Notes under the pieces: generated by a model | What the model saw: only the letters and a program-made list of their open reading frames with translations | What the model was told of the DNA's origin: nothing | Databases searched by the model: none | Origin: Pinguiococcus pyrenoidosus | Taxonomy: Eukaryota > Sar > Pinguiophyceae > Pinguiochrysidales > Pinguiochrysidaceae | Assembly: GCA_019677205.1 (NCBI GenBank) | Contig: JAAMXY010000071.1 | Span: 1 to 29,038 of the forward strand | DNA length: 29,038 nt | Reading direction: 5' to 3' | Translations under genes and position numbers: made by a program | Part shown: positions 9,997 through 19,052 of the stretch, in pieces | Layout: every line of letters starts with the position of its first letter | Numbering within the stretch: position 1 is the stretch's first letter

Positions 9997-11664
9997 ATGA
10001 GCCTGCTGGAGATCCTGGGCGTGTTCGTGACGCTTGTGCTAGCTACGGGAGCTATGGTGGTGAGCACGAGAGGCTACTTGCATCGCTTCGCCAGTGCCAG
10101 GAGGCCACTGCGGAGCAGGCTGGGCCCCTGGGGCCCCAGCAAGACGCCGTCGATGGCCTGGCGTCCCGGCCGCCGCAGCAGCGCGGCCTTCTCCACGCAG
10201 CCGGCGCGCAACCTGCAGATGAACCTGCTTCTAGAAGGCGCCACGGGCGCCGACGAGCTGCCGCCGCCACCCTTCATGATGGGCCGCTGGGTGGTGGTGA
10301 ACGACAACGGCATCCTGCCTGCAGGGGCGGCGGAGAAGGCGCTGCGCCGTGGAGAGGCCCGGCTGAAGCTGTTCCTCCGCGACGCGTCCTTTGGCTACGG
10401 GCTGTTCCAGCTGGATCCGTCGCTGCAGCCCACGCAGCCCATGCACCGGCTCAGCCCGCTGGCGGAGCCCCAGTCCGTGGAGGACCTGGCCCCAGCCGCA
10501 GCCGCACTGGGGGAGAAGCTGGGCCTAGAGAACGTGCTGTTCTCACAGGAGAGCGGCGGCCGAGAAGAAGACGAACAGAAGCAACAGCAACAAGAAGAAC
10601 AGAAGCAACAGCAACAAGAAGACGTTTTGAGTAGGCTGGCTGGAGAAAGCCGCGAGGTGGCAGGAACCAAGCCCTTCGAGCACCTGCCGGGCTCCAGCAT
10701 GTGGGGAAATCGCGTCCACGTCTGGGTCTGCCAGGTGCGCGTCCGGGAGGAGGATGTGGACGGACCCGGCCATGGTGGCGTTCTCTTGTGCCCGGCCTTG
10801 CCCGACGAATTCTGCCCGGATCGTCGACGGGAAGCCGACGTGGTGCAAAGCGCGCTGCGGGACCTGGGCTTCGAACTGCTGCGCATCGGAGGAGCGGAGC
10901 AGGGTGCGGAATGCCCCCCCGAGTGCGTCCCCTTCGTGTGGAACAACATCACGCGGAGCATAGCCGGCGCAGCGAGAAGAGATCTCCTGAACTTTGCGAG
11001 GCACCCATTTTGCAGGATAGGGGTCTGCGTGCTCGTCGAGCACCCTACCAGAGGCGTGCTCCTCACCCGGCGGGCGAAGTCGATGCGCACCTTTCCCGGA
11101 GCTTACGTGCTCCCCGGGGGCGGCATCGAAGGTTTTGAGACCCTGAAGGACGCGGGACTGCGCGAAGTTTTTGAAGAGACGGGCCTCCAAGTGCCCCACG
11201 ACTGCCTCAGTGTGCTCGGGTGCTGGGAGAGCTGCTACCCCACACGGGCGCCGGAGCTTCTGACCTCGTCTCTTGTGGGCCATCACCTCGTGGTCATGTA
11301 CCACGCGGTGCTGCCCTCGGAGGCGGCCACCACGCAAACGGTGCAGCTGCAGGACGCCGAGGCCGACATTGGCTTGTGGATCACGCGGGAGCAAGCGCGG
11401 GCGCTGGTGAACGACGGACAGGAATGCAACCCGGCGTTGGATGTCATCGCGGCGGGGGCCTGCGCGGTGGATGAGGCCCGGACGCTGTCTCTGGACGCCC
11501 TGCGCGGCATCTACCCTGCGTCGCAGAGTGCGCTGAACGAAGTGTCGGCTAAGGAGCAAAGCGGCGTCGGAGAGGCGCATCTCTTCGCGCTGTCGGAATG
11601 GCTTAGAAAAGAAACGGAAGAAGCGTGCGTGGAAGACGAGCTAGAGGAAAGAGCCAACATGTAG
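9997..11664 (+). CDS. NUDIX hydrolase with long N-terminal extension, NUDT17-like
   Basis: Single exon. The preferred start (9997) gives 555 residues and opens with a hydrophobic segment MSLLEILGVFVTLVLATGAM, a signal peptide or anchor, then an Arg/Ser-rich transit-like stretch. An in-frame ATG at 9775 would add 74 Arg-rich residues and is possible. The NUDIX box (G-x5-E-x7-REVFEETG) lies near residues 374-396, preceded by GVLLTRRAKSMRTFPGAYVLPGGG, a pattern like the NUDT17 group. NUDIX enzymes cleave nucleoside diphosphates linked to another group, with a metal held by the box glutamates; the substrate is not readable. Residues about 60-340 have no family I recognise and include a duplicated Gln-rich segment. 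Its stop codon is 23 bp from that of convergent BUB3. Confidence 0.85.
   Translation: MSLLEILGVFVTLVLATGAMVVSTRGYLHRFASARRPLRSRLGPWGPSKTPSMAWRPGRRSSAAFSTQPARNLQMNLLLEGATGADELPPPPFMMGRWVVVNDNGILPAGAAEKALRRGEARLKLFLRDASFGYGLFQLDPSLQPTQPMHRLSPLAEPQSVEDLAPAAAALGEKLGLENVLFSQESGGREEDEQKQQQQEEQKQQQQEDVLSRLAGESREVAGTKPFEHLPGSSMWGNRVHVWVCQVRVREEDVDGPGHGGVLLCPALPDEFCPDRRREADVVQSALRDLGFELLRIGGAEQGAECPPECVPFVWNNITRSIAGAARRDLLNFARHPFCRIGVCVLVEHPTRGVLLTRRAKSMRTFPGAYVLPGGGIEGFETLKDAGLREVFEETGLQVPHDCLSVLGCWESCYPTRAPELLTSSLVGHHLVVMYHAVLPSEAATTQTVQLQDAEADIGLWITREQARALVNDGQECNPALDVIAAGACAVDEARTLSLDALRGIYPASQSALNEVSAKEQSGVGEAHLFALSEWLRKETEEACVEDELEERANM
10573..10620. repeat. 24-bp exact tandem duplication (Gln/Glu-rich)
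   Basis: Two identical 24-bp units, 10573-10596 and 10597-10620, each encode EQKQQQQE inside the NUDIX protein's linker. Confidence 0.95.
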
Positions 11665-11687
11665 ATGATTCCCTCCGCTGTCAGCGA

Positions 11688-12760
11688 TCACCCGGCGCTT
11701 GATTTTCTAGCTAGGCGCTGCTTTGGCTTCACCTCGGTCGGCAGCAGTTTGTGTACGTAGATCTCGTCAGGCGGATGCTCAATCTCCCCCTGCTCGAACG
11801 TGTAGCTAGACGCGATAGCCAGCAGAGTCCCGTCCTGATTAAAGGCCAGAGATGCGATGGACGTTGGGAAATTCTTCAATCCGATGATTCGCCTCTTGTT
11901 CGCGCCATCCCAGATGGACACGCCGCCGTCACATCCACCGGTCGCGAAGGTGCCGAACAGCGGGTGGAAGGCCACGGCGTTCACCGGGAAGATCACGTCG
12001 CCACTCCGGTGGCACTTGAAGGAGTACTTCTTCCCTTGCATCGCAGGGTCGTCACTGACGTACTCCACCGCGACGCGACCTTCGATGGAGCCCAGCGCAA
12101 AGCTCATCGCGTCGGGACTCAGCGCGATGCAGCGCGTCTGGTACTTCAGGCTGCTCTGCCGCCGCGCCACGGGTTCGCTCATGTTGCGCAGGTCGAACAC
12201 CCAGACGGCCTGGCTGGCCGACGCGGCCACCACCACGCTCTCGCGGACGGACAGAGAATACACCTTGCCCGGCATCTCCACGCTCGCCGCGGCAACCCCG
12301 TTCGTCCCGCTGCGCGTATCCCAAGTCTTCACCGTGCGGTCCCATGAGCCCGTGACCACCAGCTTCAGGTCCTCGTTGCAGCCCAGCGCCCTCACTGCCG
12401 CGTCGTGGCTCCCGAGCTCCAGCGCGCTGGACGTGGCCACGTCAAAGAGCCGGAGCTTCCCATCTAGTCCGCCGCACAAAGCTTTGCTGTCGTCCAGGAA
12501 CGCACAGCAGAGCGCGGGCGCGCCTGCTGAGAAGCGTCCGCGCACGAGATCCAAGTCTGCGTCGTAGATGCGGAGGCTCTAGAGATGGATTCATAGGCGC
12601 GAGCGCATGAGCTGCGGTAGTCTCTCTTGCTGAGCGAAACAGGGAGGGAAGCACGGCGCACCGAGTCCCAAGAAGATACTAAGAGCGCGTTGGACGTGGG
12701 CGCAAAGTTCACGCACGTGATGCCGTCCTCCGGCGGTGACGACAAGCGAGTGCGCGGCAT
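11688..12760 (-). CDS. BUB3: Mitotic checkpoint WD40 protein BUB3
   Basis: Exons complement(11688..12578, 12662..12760), with an 83-bp intron (12579-12661, phase 0; donor GTGCGC, acceptor TCTAG). The product is 329 residues, close to the 328 of human BUB3. Exon 1 gives MPRTRLSSPPEDGITCVNFAP and LLVSSWDS; exon 2 continues SLRIYDADLDL. Diagnostic BUB3 features include SLKYQTRCI, SIEGRVAVEY, KKYSFKCHR, FPVNAVAFHPLFGTFATGG and PTSIASLAFNQDGTLLAIASSYT, with EHPPDEIYV and KPK near the end. The seven WD40 blades span the whole protein. In the family, BUB3 carries BUB1/BUBR1 to phosphorylated MELT repeats of KNL1 at kinetochores and signals unattached chromosomes. RAE1 is the nearest alternative, but these segments match BUB3 better. 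The gene is divergent from the ankyrin gene and tightly convergent with the NUDIX gene. Confidence 0.95.
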
Positions 12761-13259
12761 TCCATCCACTTGAGCGGATCGGCGGTGGCGCGAGACGCGG
12801 TCAGCGGACGAAGTCGGGCGGTCGTGTGGCGTGCTCAAAAACCTTTGGCGGGGACAAAAACGGAGAATGAGTTGGGTACCAGTATCCAATAATAGAGATC
12901 GATGGATGAATATCGAAATCGTACAGTGTTCATCAGTTTCGTTTGTATAAAATTATATTTTGAAATAATATTGTCATAATTTTATTATATTATTATAGTA
13001 GAAGTCGTTTCATACAGTATGTTCTCATGTTCTGTTGTTTGGTTTTCCAGAGGTGTCGCGATAGGTTGCGGTGTCGCGCAGGCGCTTCTGCAGAGCTTTT
13101 CGATTTTGCCCAGAGAACGCCACACTTCCGATCGGCCACACCGCATTTCTTCGTCCACCTCCACTTTGTGGCACTCTTTGGACCTCCTTTAATATCTGTA
13201 TAGCAGTAGGGCGTGGTGCGTGCGGCGAGAGCTCTACGTGTCAGACTCCCACGGTGAGC
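12761..13259. promoter_or_regulatory. Divergent 5' region with strongly AT-rich core
   Basis: This gap of about 500 bp separates the BUB3 (-) and ankyrin (+) start codons. Bases about 12880-13020 are very AT-rich, including a TATA-like TATAAAAT at 12946-12953, in sharp contrast to the GC-rich genes. No gene is seen. Promoter function is inferred from position and composition. Confidence 0.5.
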
Positions 13260-14708
13260 ATGGTCCGTATCCTGCTTGGTGTGGTAGCCGCGCTCTCCTG
13301 CCTTGGCCGAGGCTCAGGGGCCGCCAAGCGGCAGAAGCTGGGGTACCGGGAGCTCTTCGGCTCCAAGGAGGTGCTGTCTGTCCTGGCCGACTACGTGACC
13401 CAGGCACACGGTCCGGGAAACGTGTTTCGTCTGCTGAGGAAAGTGGGAGACACCGTGCCGCACAGTGCCATGCGGGCGGACAGCGGCGTCAACGTGCTCA
13501 TGATGGCGGCAGCTGCGGATGATTTCGAGCTGATGCGAGTTGCTCTTGATCATGCGGGGGAGAGTGGCGCGGTGGACATCGCTGCCACAGACAGAAGCGG
13601 GCGGACAGTGCTGCACTTCGCGGCGGCAGCGGGAGGCGCTAGCTTGAGGGCCATCCTGTCGAGCTACGAGGCCAGGCAGCTGGACGTCGACAAGCAGGAC
13701 GACGCAGGCTTGACCGCTCTGATGATCGCCAGTGAAAAAGGACACAAGGACGCTGTGAGAATGCTGCTGTCCAACGGCGCGGATCCGAACATCGAGGATC
13801 AGATCGGCCGTCCGGCGCTGTTCTTCGCCGCCTCGTTCGGCCGCAGCGAGTGCATCAGCATGCTGCTCCGGTCCGGTGCGACCTCGGACCCCACAAGCCC
13901 GCAGGGCATCACCCCGCTGTTTCTCGCGGCGTCGCGCTGCTTTACGGAAAGCGTCAAGGTGCTGCTCCTGAGCTCAGGAAGCCACCGGGCAGCGGCAAAT
14001 CCGCACCATGCCATCAAGGACGGAACGACTCCTCTCATCGCGGCTAGTGAGCGTGGCTGCCTCGAGATCGTCAAACGCCTCCTCCAGGACGGTTCTGACG
14101 CGAGGAAAACGCGCAACGATGGCGTGTCTGCCCTTCATCTGGCGGCACAGAACGGGCACCTTCAGGTGGCGAAGCTCCTGATCCCGGAGACAGACGTGAA
14201 CCTGGCGGATCACAACGGCATCACGCCGCTGATGCTCGCAAGCGAGCAGGGGCAGCACGCGATCGTGGTGGCGCTCGTTCAAGTCGGAAAGGCCAACGTC
14301 TCCCTTAAGACGCACAGGGGAGTCACTGCGCTGCAGCTTGCCGAGGACAACAGGCATGAGCGAGTCGCCAATCTGCTGCGGAGCCTTTTGGGAATCGATA
14401 GCACAAGTGCGGAAGAGAAAGGCAAAGCCAAGCAGGCTGGCGCAAAGCCGGCGGACGTGCCCACCGAAGGCGAAGGTGTGCGTGGAGAAGACGCGTCACG
14501 CAGCCGGGACGCAGCAAAGGCAGGAAGAAAAGACAAACCAGAAGGGAAGACCTCAAAGGCAAAAGGACGGCCTCCATCACCGACCACGAAGGAGCCAAGA
14601 CGGAACTCGGCGGACCGCGTCAGCGAGACGCCCTCCAGCAGCGAGAGGAATCCGGTTCCGGCCAGAAGGCGCCAAGCCGAGCCCAGACCACAGCGAGTGG
14701 AGTTGTGA
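13260..14708 (+). CDS. Secreted or organelle-targeted ankyrin-repeat protein
   Basis: Single exon of 482 residues from the ATG at 13260, chosen because it puts a signal peptide (MVRILLGVVAALSCLGRGSG) at the N-terminus. The frame stays open upstream but has no earlier ATG. Residues about 77-377 contain roughly nine ankyrin repeats, recognisable by TALMIASEKGHKDAVRMLLS, TPLIAASERGCLEIVKRLLQ and ALHLAAQNGHLQVAKLLI. The last 100 residues are a Lys/Arg/Ser/Pro-rich, probably disordered tail. No transmembrane helix follows the leader. Ankyrin arrays bind other proteins, and no catalytic domain is present. With a signal peptide it should enter the ER and then be secreted, retained, or go to the periplastid space or plastid. 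The cleavage site lacks the Phe seen in neighbouring plastid proteins. The partner is unknown. Confidence 0.88.
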   Translation: MVRILLGVVAALSCLGRGSGAAKRQKLGYRELFGSKEVLSVLADYVTQAHGPGNVFRLLRKVGDTVPHSAMRADSGVNVLMMAAAADDFELMRVALDHAGESGAVDIAATDRSGRTVLHFAAAAGGASLRAILSSYEARQLDVDKQDDAGLTALMIASEKGHKDAVRMLLSNGADPNIEDQIGRPALFFAASFGRSECISMLLRSGATSDPTSPQGITPLFLAASRCFTESVKVLLLSSGSHRAAANPHHAIKDGTTPLIAASERGCLEIVKRLLQDGSDARKTRNDGVSALHLAAQNGHLQVAKLLIPETDVNLADHNGITPLMLASEQGQHAIVVALVQVGKANVSLKTHRGVTALQLAEDNRHERVANLLRSLLGIDSTSAEEKGKAKQAGAKPADVPTEGEGVRGEDASRSRDAAKAGRKDKPEGKTSKAKGRPPSPTTKEPRRNSADRVSETPSSSERNPVPARRRQAEPRPQRVEL

Positions 14709-15031
14709 CAACAATTCTCTGTGATGTGTTGTCCAGTTGGCAGCTGCAAGAAAAAAAATTAATTCCTCCAACAACGTGAGCACAAAGTCCGAGACGTGCA
14801 AGACATCGACTCCAGGAATCCCGGAACTCAAGAGTCCAGCCAGGAATCCAGGAACGCACGAGTCTCAAGAGTTCAGGAACTCAGAGGAGTGCAGGAAAGC
14901 CAGATATGAGAAATGCATTCATACTCGGCACGGGAAGTGCCGCAGATGTGACGGCTGACGACAGCAATCCTAACACACACACACAACAAGCAGTACACCG
15001 CGGCCAAAATTCGTGTCTCCGGACAGTGTAC
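14709..15031. other. Convergent 3' gap with degenerate CAGGAA repeats
   Basis: This 323-bp stretch lies between the ankyrin (+) and SAP-protein (-) stops. It has a short A-rich run near 14750, degenerate CAGGAAT/CAGGAAC and CTCAAGAG repeats at about 14812-14890 (including GAGTTC-AG-GAACTC at 14869-14882) and a CA-rich run near 14974-14990. No gene was recognised. Both 3' UTRs probably lie here. Confidence 0.6.
14812..14890. repeat. Degenerate CAGGAA(T/C) / CTCAAGAG repeat cluster
   Basis: Several imperfect copies of CAGGAAT or CAGGAAC alternate with CTCAAGAG-type words in the ankyrin 3' region. One pair forms an inverted repeat at 14869-14882 with a 2-base centre. The function is unknown. 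Confidence 0.6.
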
Positions 15032-18000
15032 TTACAGCTCCGCCTCGGGGTTGCTCAATTTATACTGCACTATTCGATCCACAAGGTCTGCCTTCTTCCC
15101 ACTCACGGCAAGACCATTCTGCTTGGCAACTTCCTTCAGCTGCTTCACCGTTCGAGACATCAAGGATTCCGAAAGCTCTTCTGCATCGACGCCGACGGCC
15201 GCTACCGCACTTTCCGGGCCCGTGGCTTCGGTCGCAACACCGAGCACATCTTCGTCATCGGCATCCAGCCCAAAGAGGCCAGATGCGCCCAGCTCGCCGT
15301 TCATGAGGTCGCTCATGGATAGCTCGTTCATCGCCTGCTCGATCTCCAAGTCGTCGACGGAATCATCCCAGGCGTACGCCGCGTCGCTATCGTCATCGTC
15401 CTCGTCCTCCATGGGCCGCTGGATGGTGAGCATGTTCGCTTCCTCCGGATCGAAGCCGGCCATCTCCGCAATCATGTCCATGTCTCCGGAATCGGCCTCG
15501 CCGCCCATGCCCAGGCCGTAGCCAATCCGAGACTCCACGTCATCGGCCCCGACGCCGTCTCCGTCAGCATCCTCCACCTCGTAGAGCACAGGTGCGGCCT
15601 CGTCCCCCTCGTGGTCCTCGAGGCCCTCCTGGAGGCCCTCAAGAGCCGCGAAGAAGGCATCCGAGCTGTCCCGCGGAATCTTGACGGCGTCCTCGACTTC
15701 CGCCTGAAGATCCGGCGCGACGTTCATGGCCGCGTCCCGCTCCTGAATCAGCATCTGGATCTCGTCACGAAGTTCCGTCACGACGCTGTTGGCCGTCATC
15801 GTGCTCTTCGTGCGGATCTCCATGTCCGACAGCTCGCTTGTCTTCGCTTCCAGCTGGGACAGAAGCTCGGCGTTCTGTGCTTCCATCTGGGCTAGGTCGC
15901 TGAGCCCCTTTTCGATCTCGGCATCCTGCGCCGCTGTCGAGCTCTCCAGAGTCTTGACCTTCTCGTCGAGATCCGCAACTTCCTCCGATTTCAGCCGCAT
16001 CTGCTCCTCCAGGGCGGCGACGGCCGCATCCTTCTGCTGGATGCTCTCCTCGAGCGCCGAGTAGCCATCGACGGAGGCCAGAAGGGCGTCTCTCTCGGCC
16101 GTGACTTCCTCTAGGGAAGCCAGGGCAGCGCGTTCGCTCTCCTCCTTCTCCGCGAGCTGCTCTTGCAGCGACTCCATGTCGGTGAGCCGCCCTTGGGCCT
16201 TCTCCAGCTCCTTCGCCTTCGTCAGCAGTCCATCCTTCTCGCCGCGGACGTTCTCGATGCGTGCCTCAAGGTCCTGCACAACCTTGGTCTTCCTGTCCAC
16301 CTCCGTCTTCAGGGCATCGACTTCCTTCAGCTTGCTCTTCAGAGTGCTGGACTCTTCCTTCAGGCTCGCCACCTCCGCCTGCAGCGCCGACACCTCCTGC
16401 TCCTTCTTGAACAGCACCTCTTGCGACGGCTCCATCTTCGTCAGCTCCTCTCGCATGGCCTCCATGTCTTCCTCGTACTTTCGCAGCTGCTCACGAACAG
16501 CGTCCAGGGCCTCGGACTTCTGCTGCTCCTTGGCGCGCAAGGCCTCCAGCTGTTCCACGGCCTTGGCCTCCGTCTCCGTCGCCGCCTCGAAGTCGTCGCG
16601 GAGTCCCTCCATCTGCCTTTGAAGCACTCCCTCCCATTCTATCTTCTCCGTGAGCTCCTTCTGGATCTTGGCCCTTTCGATATTCAGCGCGGAGAGCTCT
16701 TCACGGAGCGTGGCGACGAGGGTATCCCGCTCGCGCACTCGTCCGTTGACGTTGGTGAGCGACTCGGAAAGGCTGGCCCGGTCGTTCTCCTTCTCCTGAA
16801 TCTTGGCCTGCAGCTTCATCTCCAGCGCTTTCATGCCCTTGAGCTCTTCTTGGACGTCGTTGAGCTGGGCCTTGAGCGCATTGATCTCCTCCTCCTTCTC
16901 CAGCAGCTTCGCGCTGGCCTGCTCGATGCGGCTCTGGAGCACCTCGATCTCCTTGTCCTTCTGCGCAACCGCGACGGCATTCTCGTCGGACACCTTCACC
17001 AGGTCGTTGCGCGTCTTCGTGAGGTCCAGGCAGATCTGGTTGATCTCGTCATCCTTGGCCGAAATCTGCTCGCCCAGGGCCACCTTGTCGTTCTCGAAGC
17101 GCACGCCGGTGGTCTCGAACTCCTTCAGGCGCGCATTCAACGTGGTAACTTCCTGCTTCGCCTCTTCGCAGGCCGCGCGGAGCTCTTCCACCTTGTCGTC
17201 CGCCGCCCTGCGCGCTTTCTCCTCACGGGTGACGCTCGCCTGCAGGCGAACCACGGTCTGCTGGGCGGCCTTGAGGTCCTCCGCCAGGGTCTTCGTGGTG
17301 AGATCCCGATTCGCCATTTCCTGCAGGCTTTCCTCGATCTGAGCGCACCGCGTCGCCAGATCTACGCAACGCAAGTCGCACCCACATGAGCACGAAGGGC
17401 AGGGCGCACAGGGCGCGGGATCAGTTCTGCCTCGTGCACGACCTACCTTTCTCCAGCTTGTCACTGCGGCCCTCGATATCGCCGACACTCTTCCGCAGCG
17501 TCTGCAGGGACTTCCGTAGCGACGCGGCCGCGGAGGCGAAGGCGCTAGCCTCGTCCTTGCCAAAGGCTTTCTGAAAGCGCTTGTCCTTGAAGCAGGACAG
17601 AATCTCCTCGACGCCGGCCAGCGCGGCGTTGACCTCGCTGTTGAGGGTGTCGAGGCGCTCGGAGGTGACGACGGAGCCGCTGACCAGGCGGCTCTGCGCG
17701 ATGTCAAGCTTCCGCGTCGCATCTCCCAGCTTCGCCGTCCAGTCCTGCTCCGCACTCATCTGCACCATGCTCAGGCTGGTGGCGTCGCGCAGCGTGGTTG
17801 CGGCCGACTGGCCCAGCTTGCCGAGGTAGCCGTTCCGCCGGTCCGCCTCGGCCACCTTGTTGAACAGGCCGGCCAGGGCCCCTCCAGACAGCCTCGCCAG
17901 GTCCCCGGCGAGGTTATCCTCCCTGCCGCTGAGGACCCAGCCCAGCACGGCACCGGACATGGCGGACACGGCGCCGAAGCCCTCGTCCACGGCGCTGCCC

Positions 18001-18275
18001 ACCGTGAAGCCCATGAGGCCCACCGCCGCCGCGGCCGACGTCCTGGTGGCGAAGCTAACACTGGCCTCCGGCGGCGGGCGGTCCAGCATCGCCGGCGGCT
18101 CCCTCTCCTCCAGGATCGGGAAGCCGGTCGGGGGCTCCCGGGCAGAGAAGAACCTCCTGTGGCGGAAGGGCAGTGGCTTGGGCAAGAAGGCCGAGGCCAA
18201 GCTGAGCAGCAGCAGCAGGGCCAGCGCGCTCCGGCGCAGGCTTGGCATGGCCATGTGGCCCAACCTGCCTCTCAT
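15032..18275 (-). CDS. Plastid-type coiled-coil protein with C-terminal SAP domain
   Basis: Exons complement(15032..17361, 17447..18275), with an 85-bp intron (17362-17446, phase 1; donor GTAGGT, acceptor GCGTAG), giving about 1052 residues. Splicing joins KLEK to DLATRCAQIEESLQ. In-frame ATGs at 18275, 18254 and 18248 all precede the same leader, PSLRRSALALLLLLSLASAFLP, a signal peptide with Phe at the cleavage site, so plastid entry is likely. Small hydrophobic stretches at about 80-115 (AAAAVGLMGF, GAVSAMSGAVLGWVL) may form a membrane hairpin. A continuous heptad-rich coiled coil runs about 280-825. An Asp/Glu-rich stretch follows (about 845-1000), then a SAP domain (about 1010-1045, SRTVKQLKEVAKQNGL and KKADLVDRIV). 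SAP domains bind DNA, often AT-rich. The layout recalls plant MFP1, which tethers plastid nucleoids, but MFP1 has no SAP domain. It is probably a structural DNA- or membrane-linking protein. Confidence 0.88.
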
Positions 18276-19052
18276 GACGCGGTCCACTACGTCGCCGAAC
18301 TTGGCGGACGTACGGGGAGATTGGAGGTTCAAGTGTGCTTTTTCGGAGTCTGTCTCCTCCGCAAGATTCGTGGCACGCCCGCATGAAAATCTGCGCCGGA
18401 GGCGGGGTGGACCGGGCAGGTCCAGAATCGGGAAATGCGAGAGATTGGGAGGAAGCACCGCTTCCTTGATTTTTTGATGTTGCGTCGATCATTCGGTTGA
18501 TTCGGAGTGTTCATATAATATATATATATCATTATTCAAAACATATCTATCAATGAAGATTATATCTTTAAGTAATAATTAAAATAAGAATTAAAATAAT
18601 GTTTTCATACATGACATCATCACAATCTCATAATTTTGGAGAAATTGACATTGCGGATGTTGGATCGGCTTCGACCACCACAAGCTGCGTGCCAGGTCGC
18701 GGCTTCTCTGTCACAAACCGTGTGTTCAATTTGTTTTTTATCAAGTCTTCGTCCAACTTTCTAATCCAGCTCCCGCGTCCTCTGCAACGGCACTCCCTTC
18801 CACAACTTCACGTCTCCGAAAAGAAACCGGTTCCCTCCCGCTAGAGTTGTGTCGCGCGGCTACACTCCACCCCTACGTACTGTGTCGCGTGGCTCCCTAT
18901 TTCGCTTTGGCTTCCACCAAACGCGAGCAGGGTTTCTGTTGCAGTTGAAAGAGAAGAAGATGCTGATCGCGACGAGCTGGCGCCGCAGATGCTCGAAGAG
19001 CGCGCGTAGTGGGTCTCCATCGACGTGCACCGCACGACTCACGCTTCCCAAG
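18276..19052. promoter_or_regulatory. Divergent 5' region with very AT-rich core
   Basis: This gap of about 777 bp lies between the SAP protein (-) and hemA (+). Bases about 18490-18660 are extremely AT-rich, with a TA run (about 18513-18530) and a duplicated AATTAAAATAA (about 18576-18600). The hemA frame is open upstream to an ATG at 18960, so the last 93 bp could be coding. No other gene is seen. Confidence 0.5.

Noticed and set aside
14697-14708. C-terminal RVEL of the ankyrin protein as an ER-retrieval signal
   Set aside because: The standard pattern needs D, E, N or Q before EL; Val does not fit.
16163-17389. 408-residue Leu-rich frame on the plus strand across the SAP-protein gene
   Set aside because: The Leu repeats are the reverse complement of Glu/Lys/Gln-rich coiled-coil codons.
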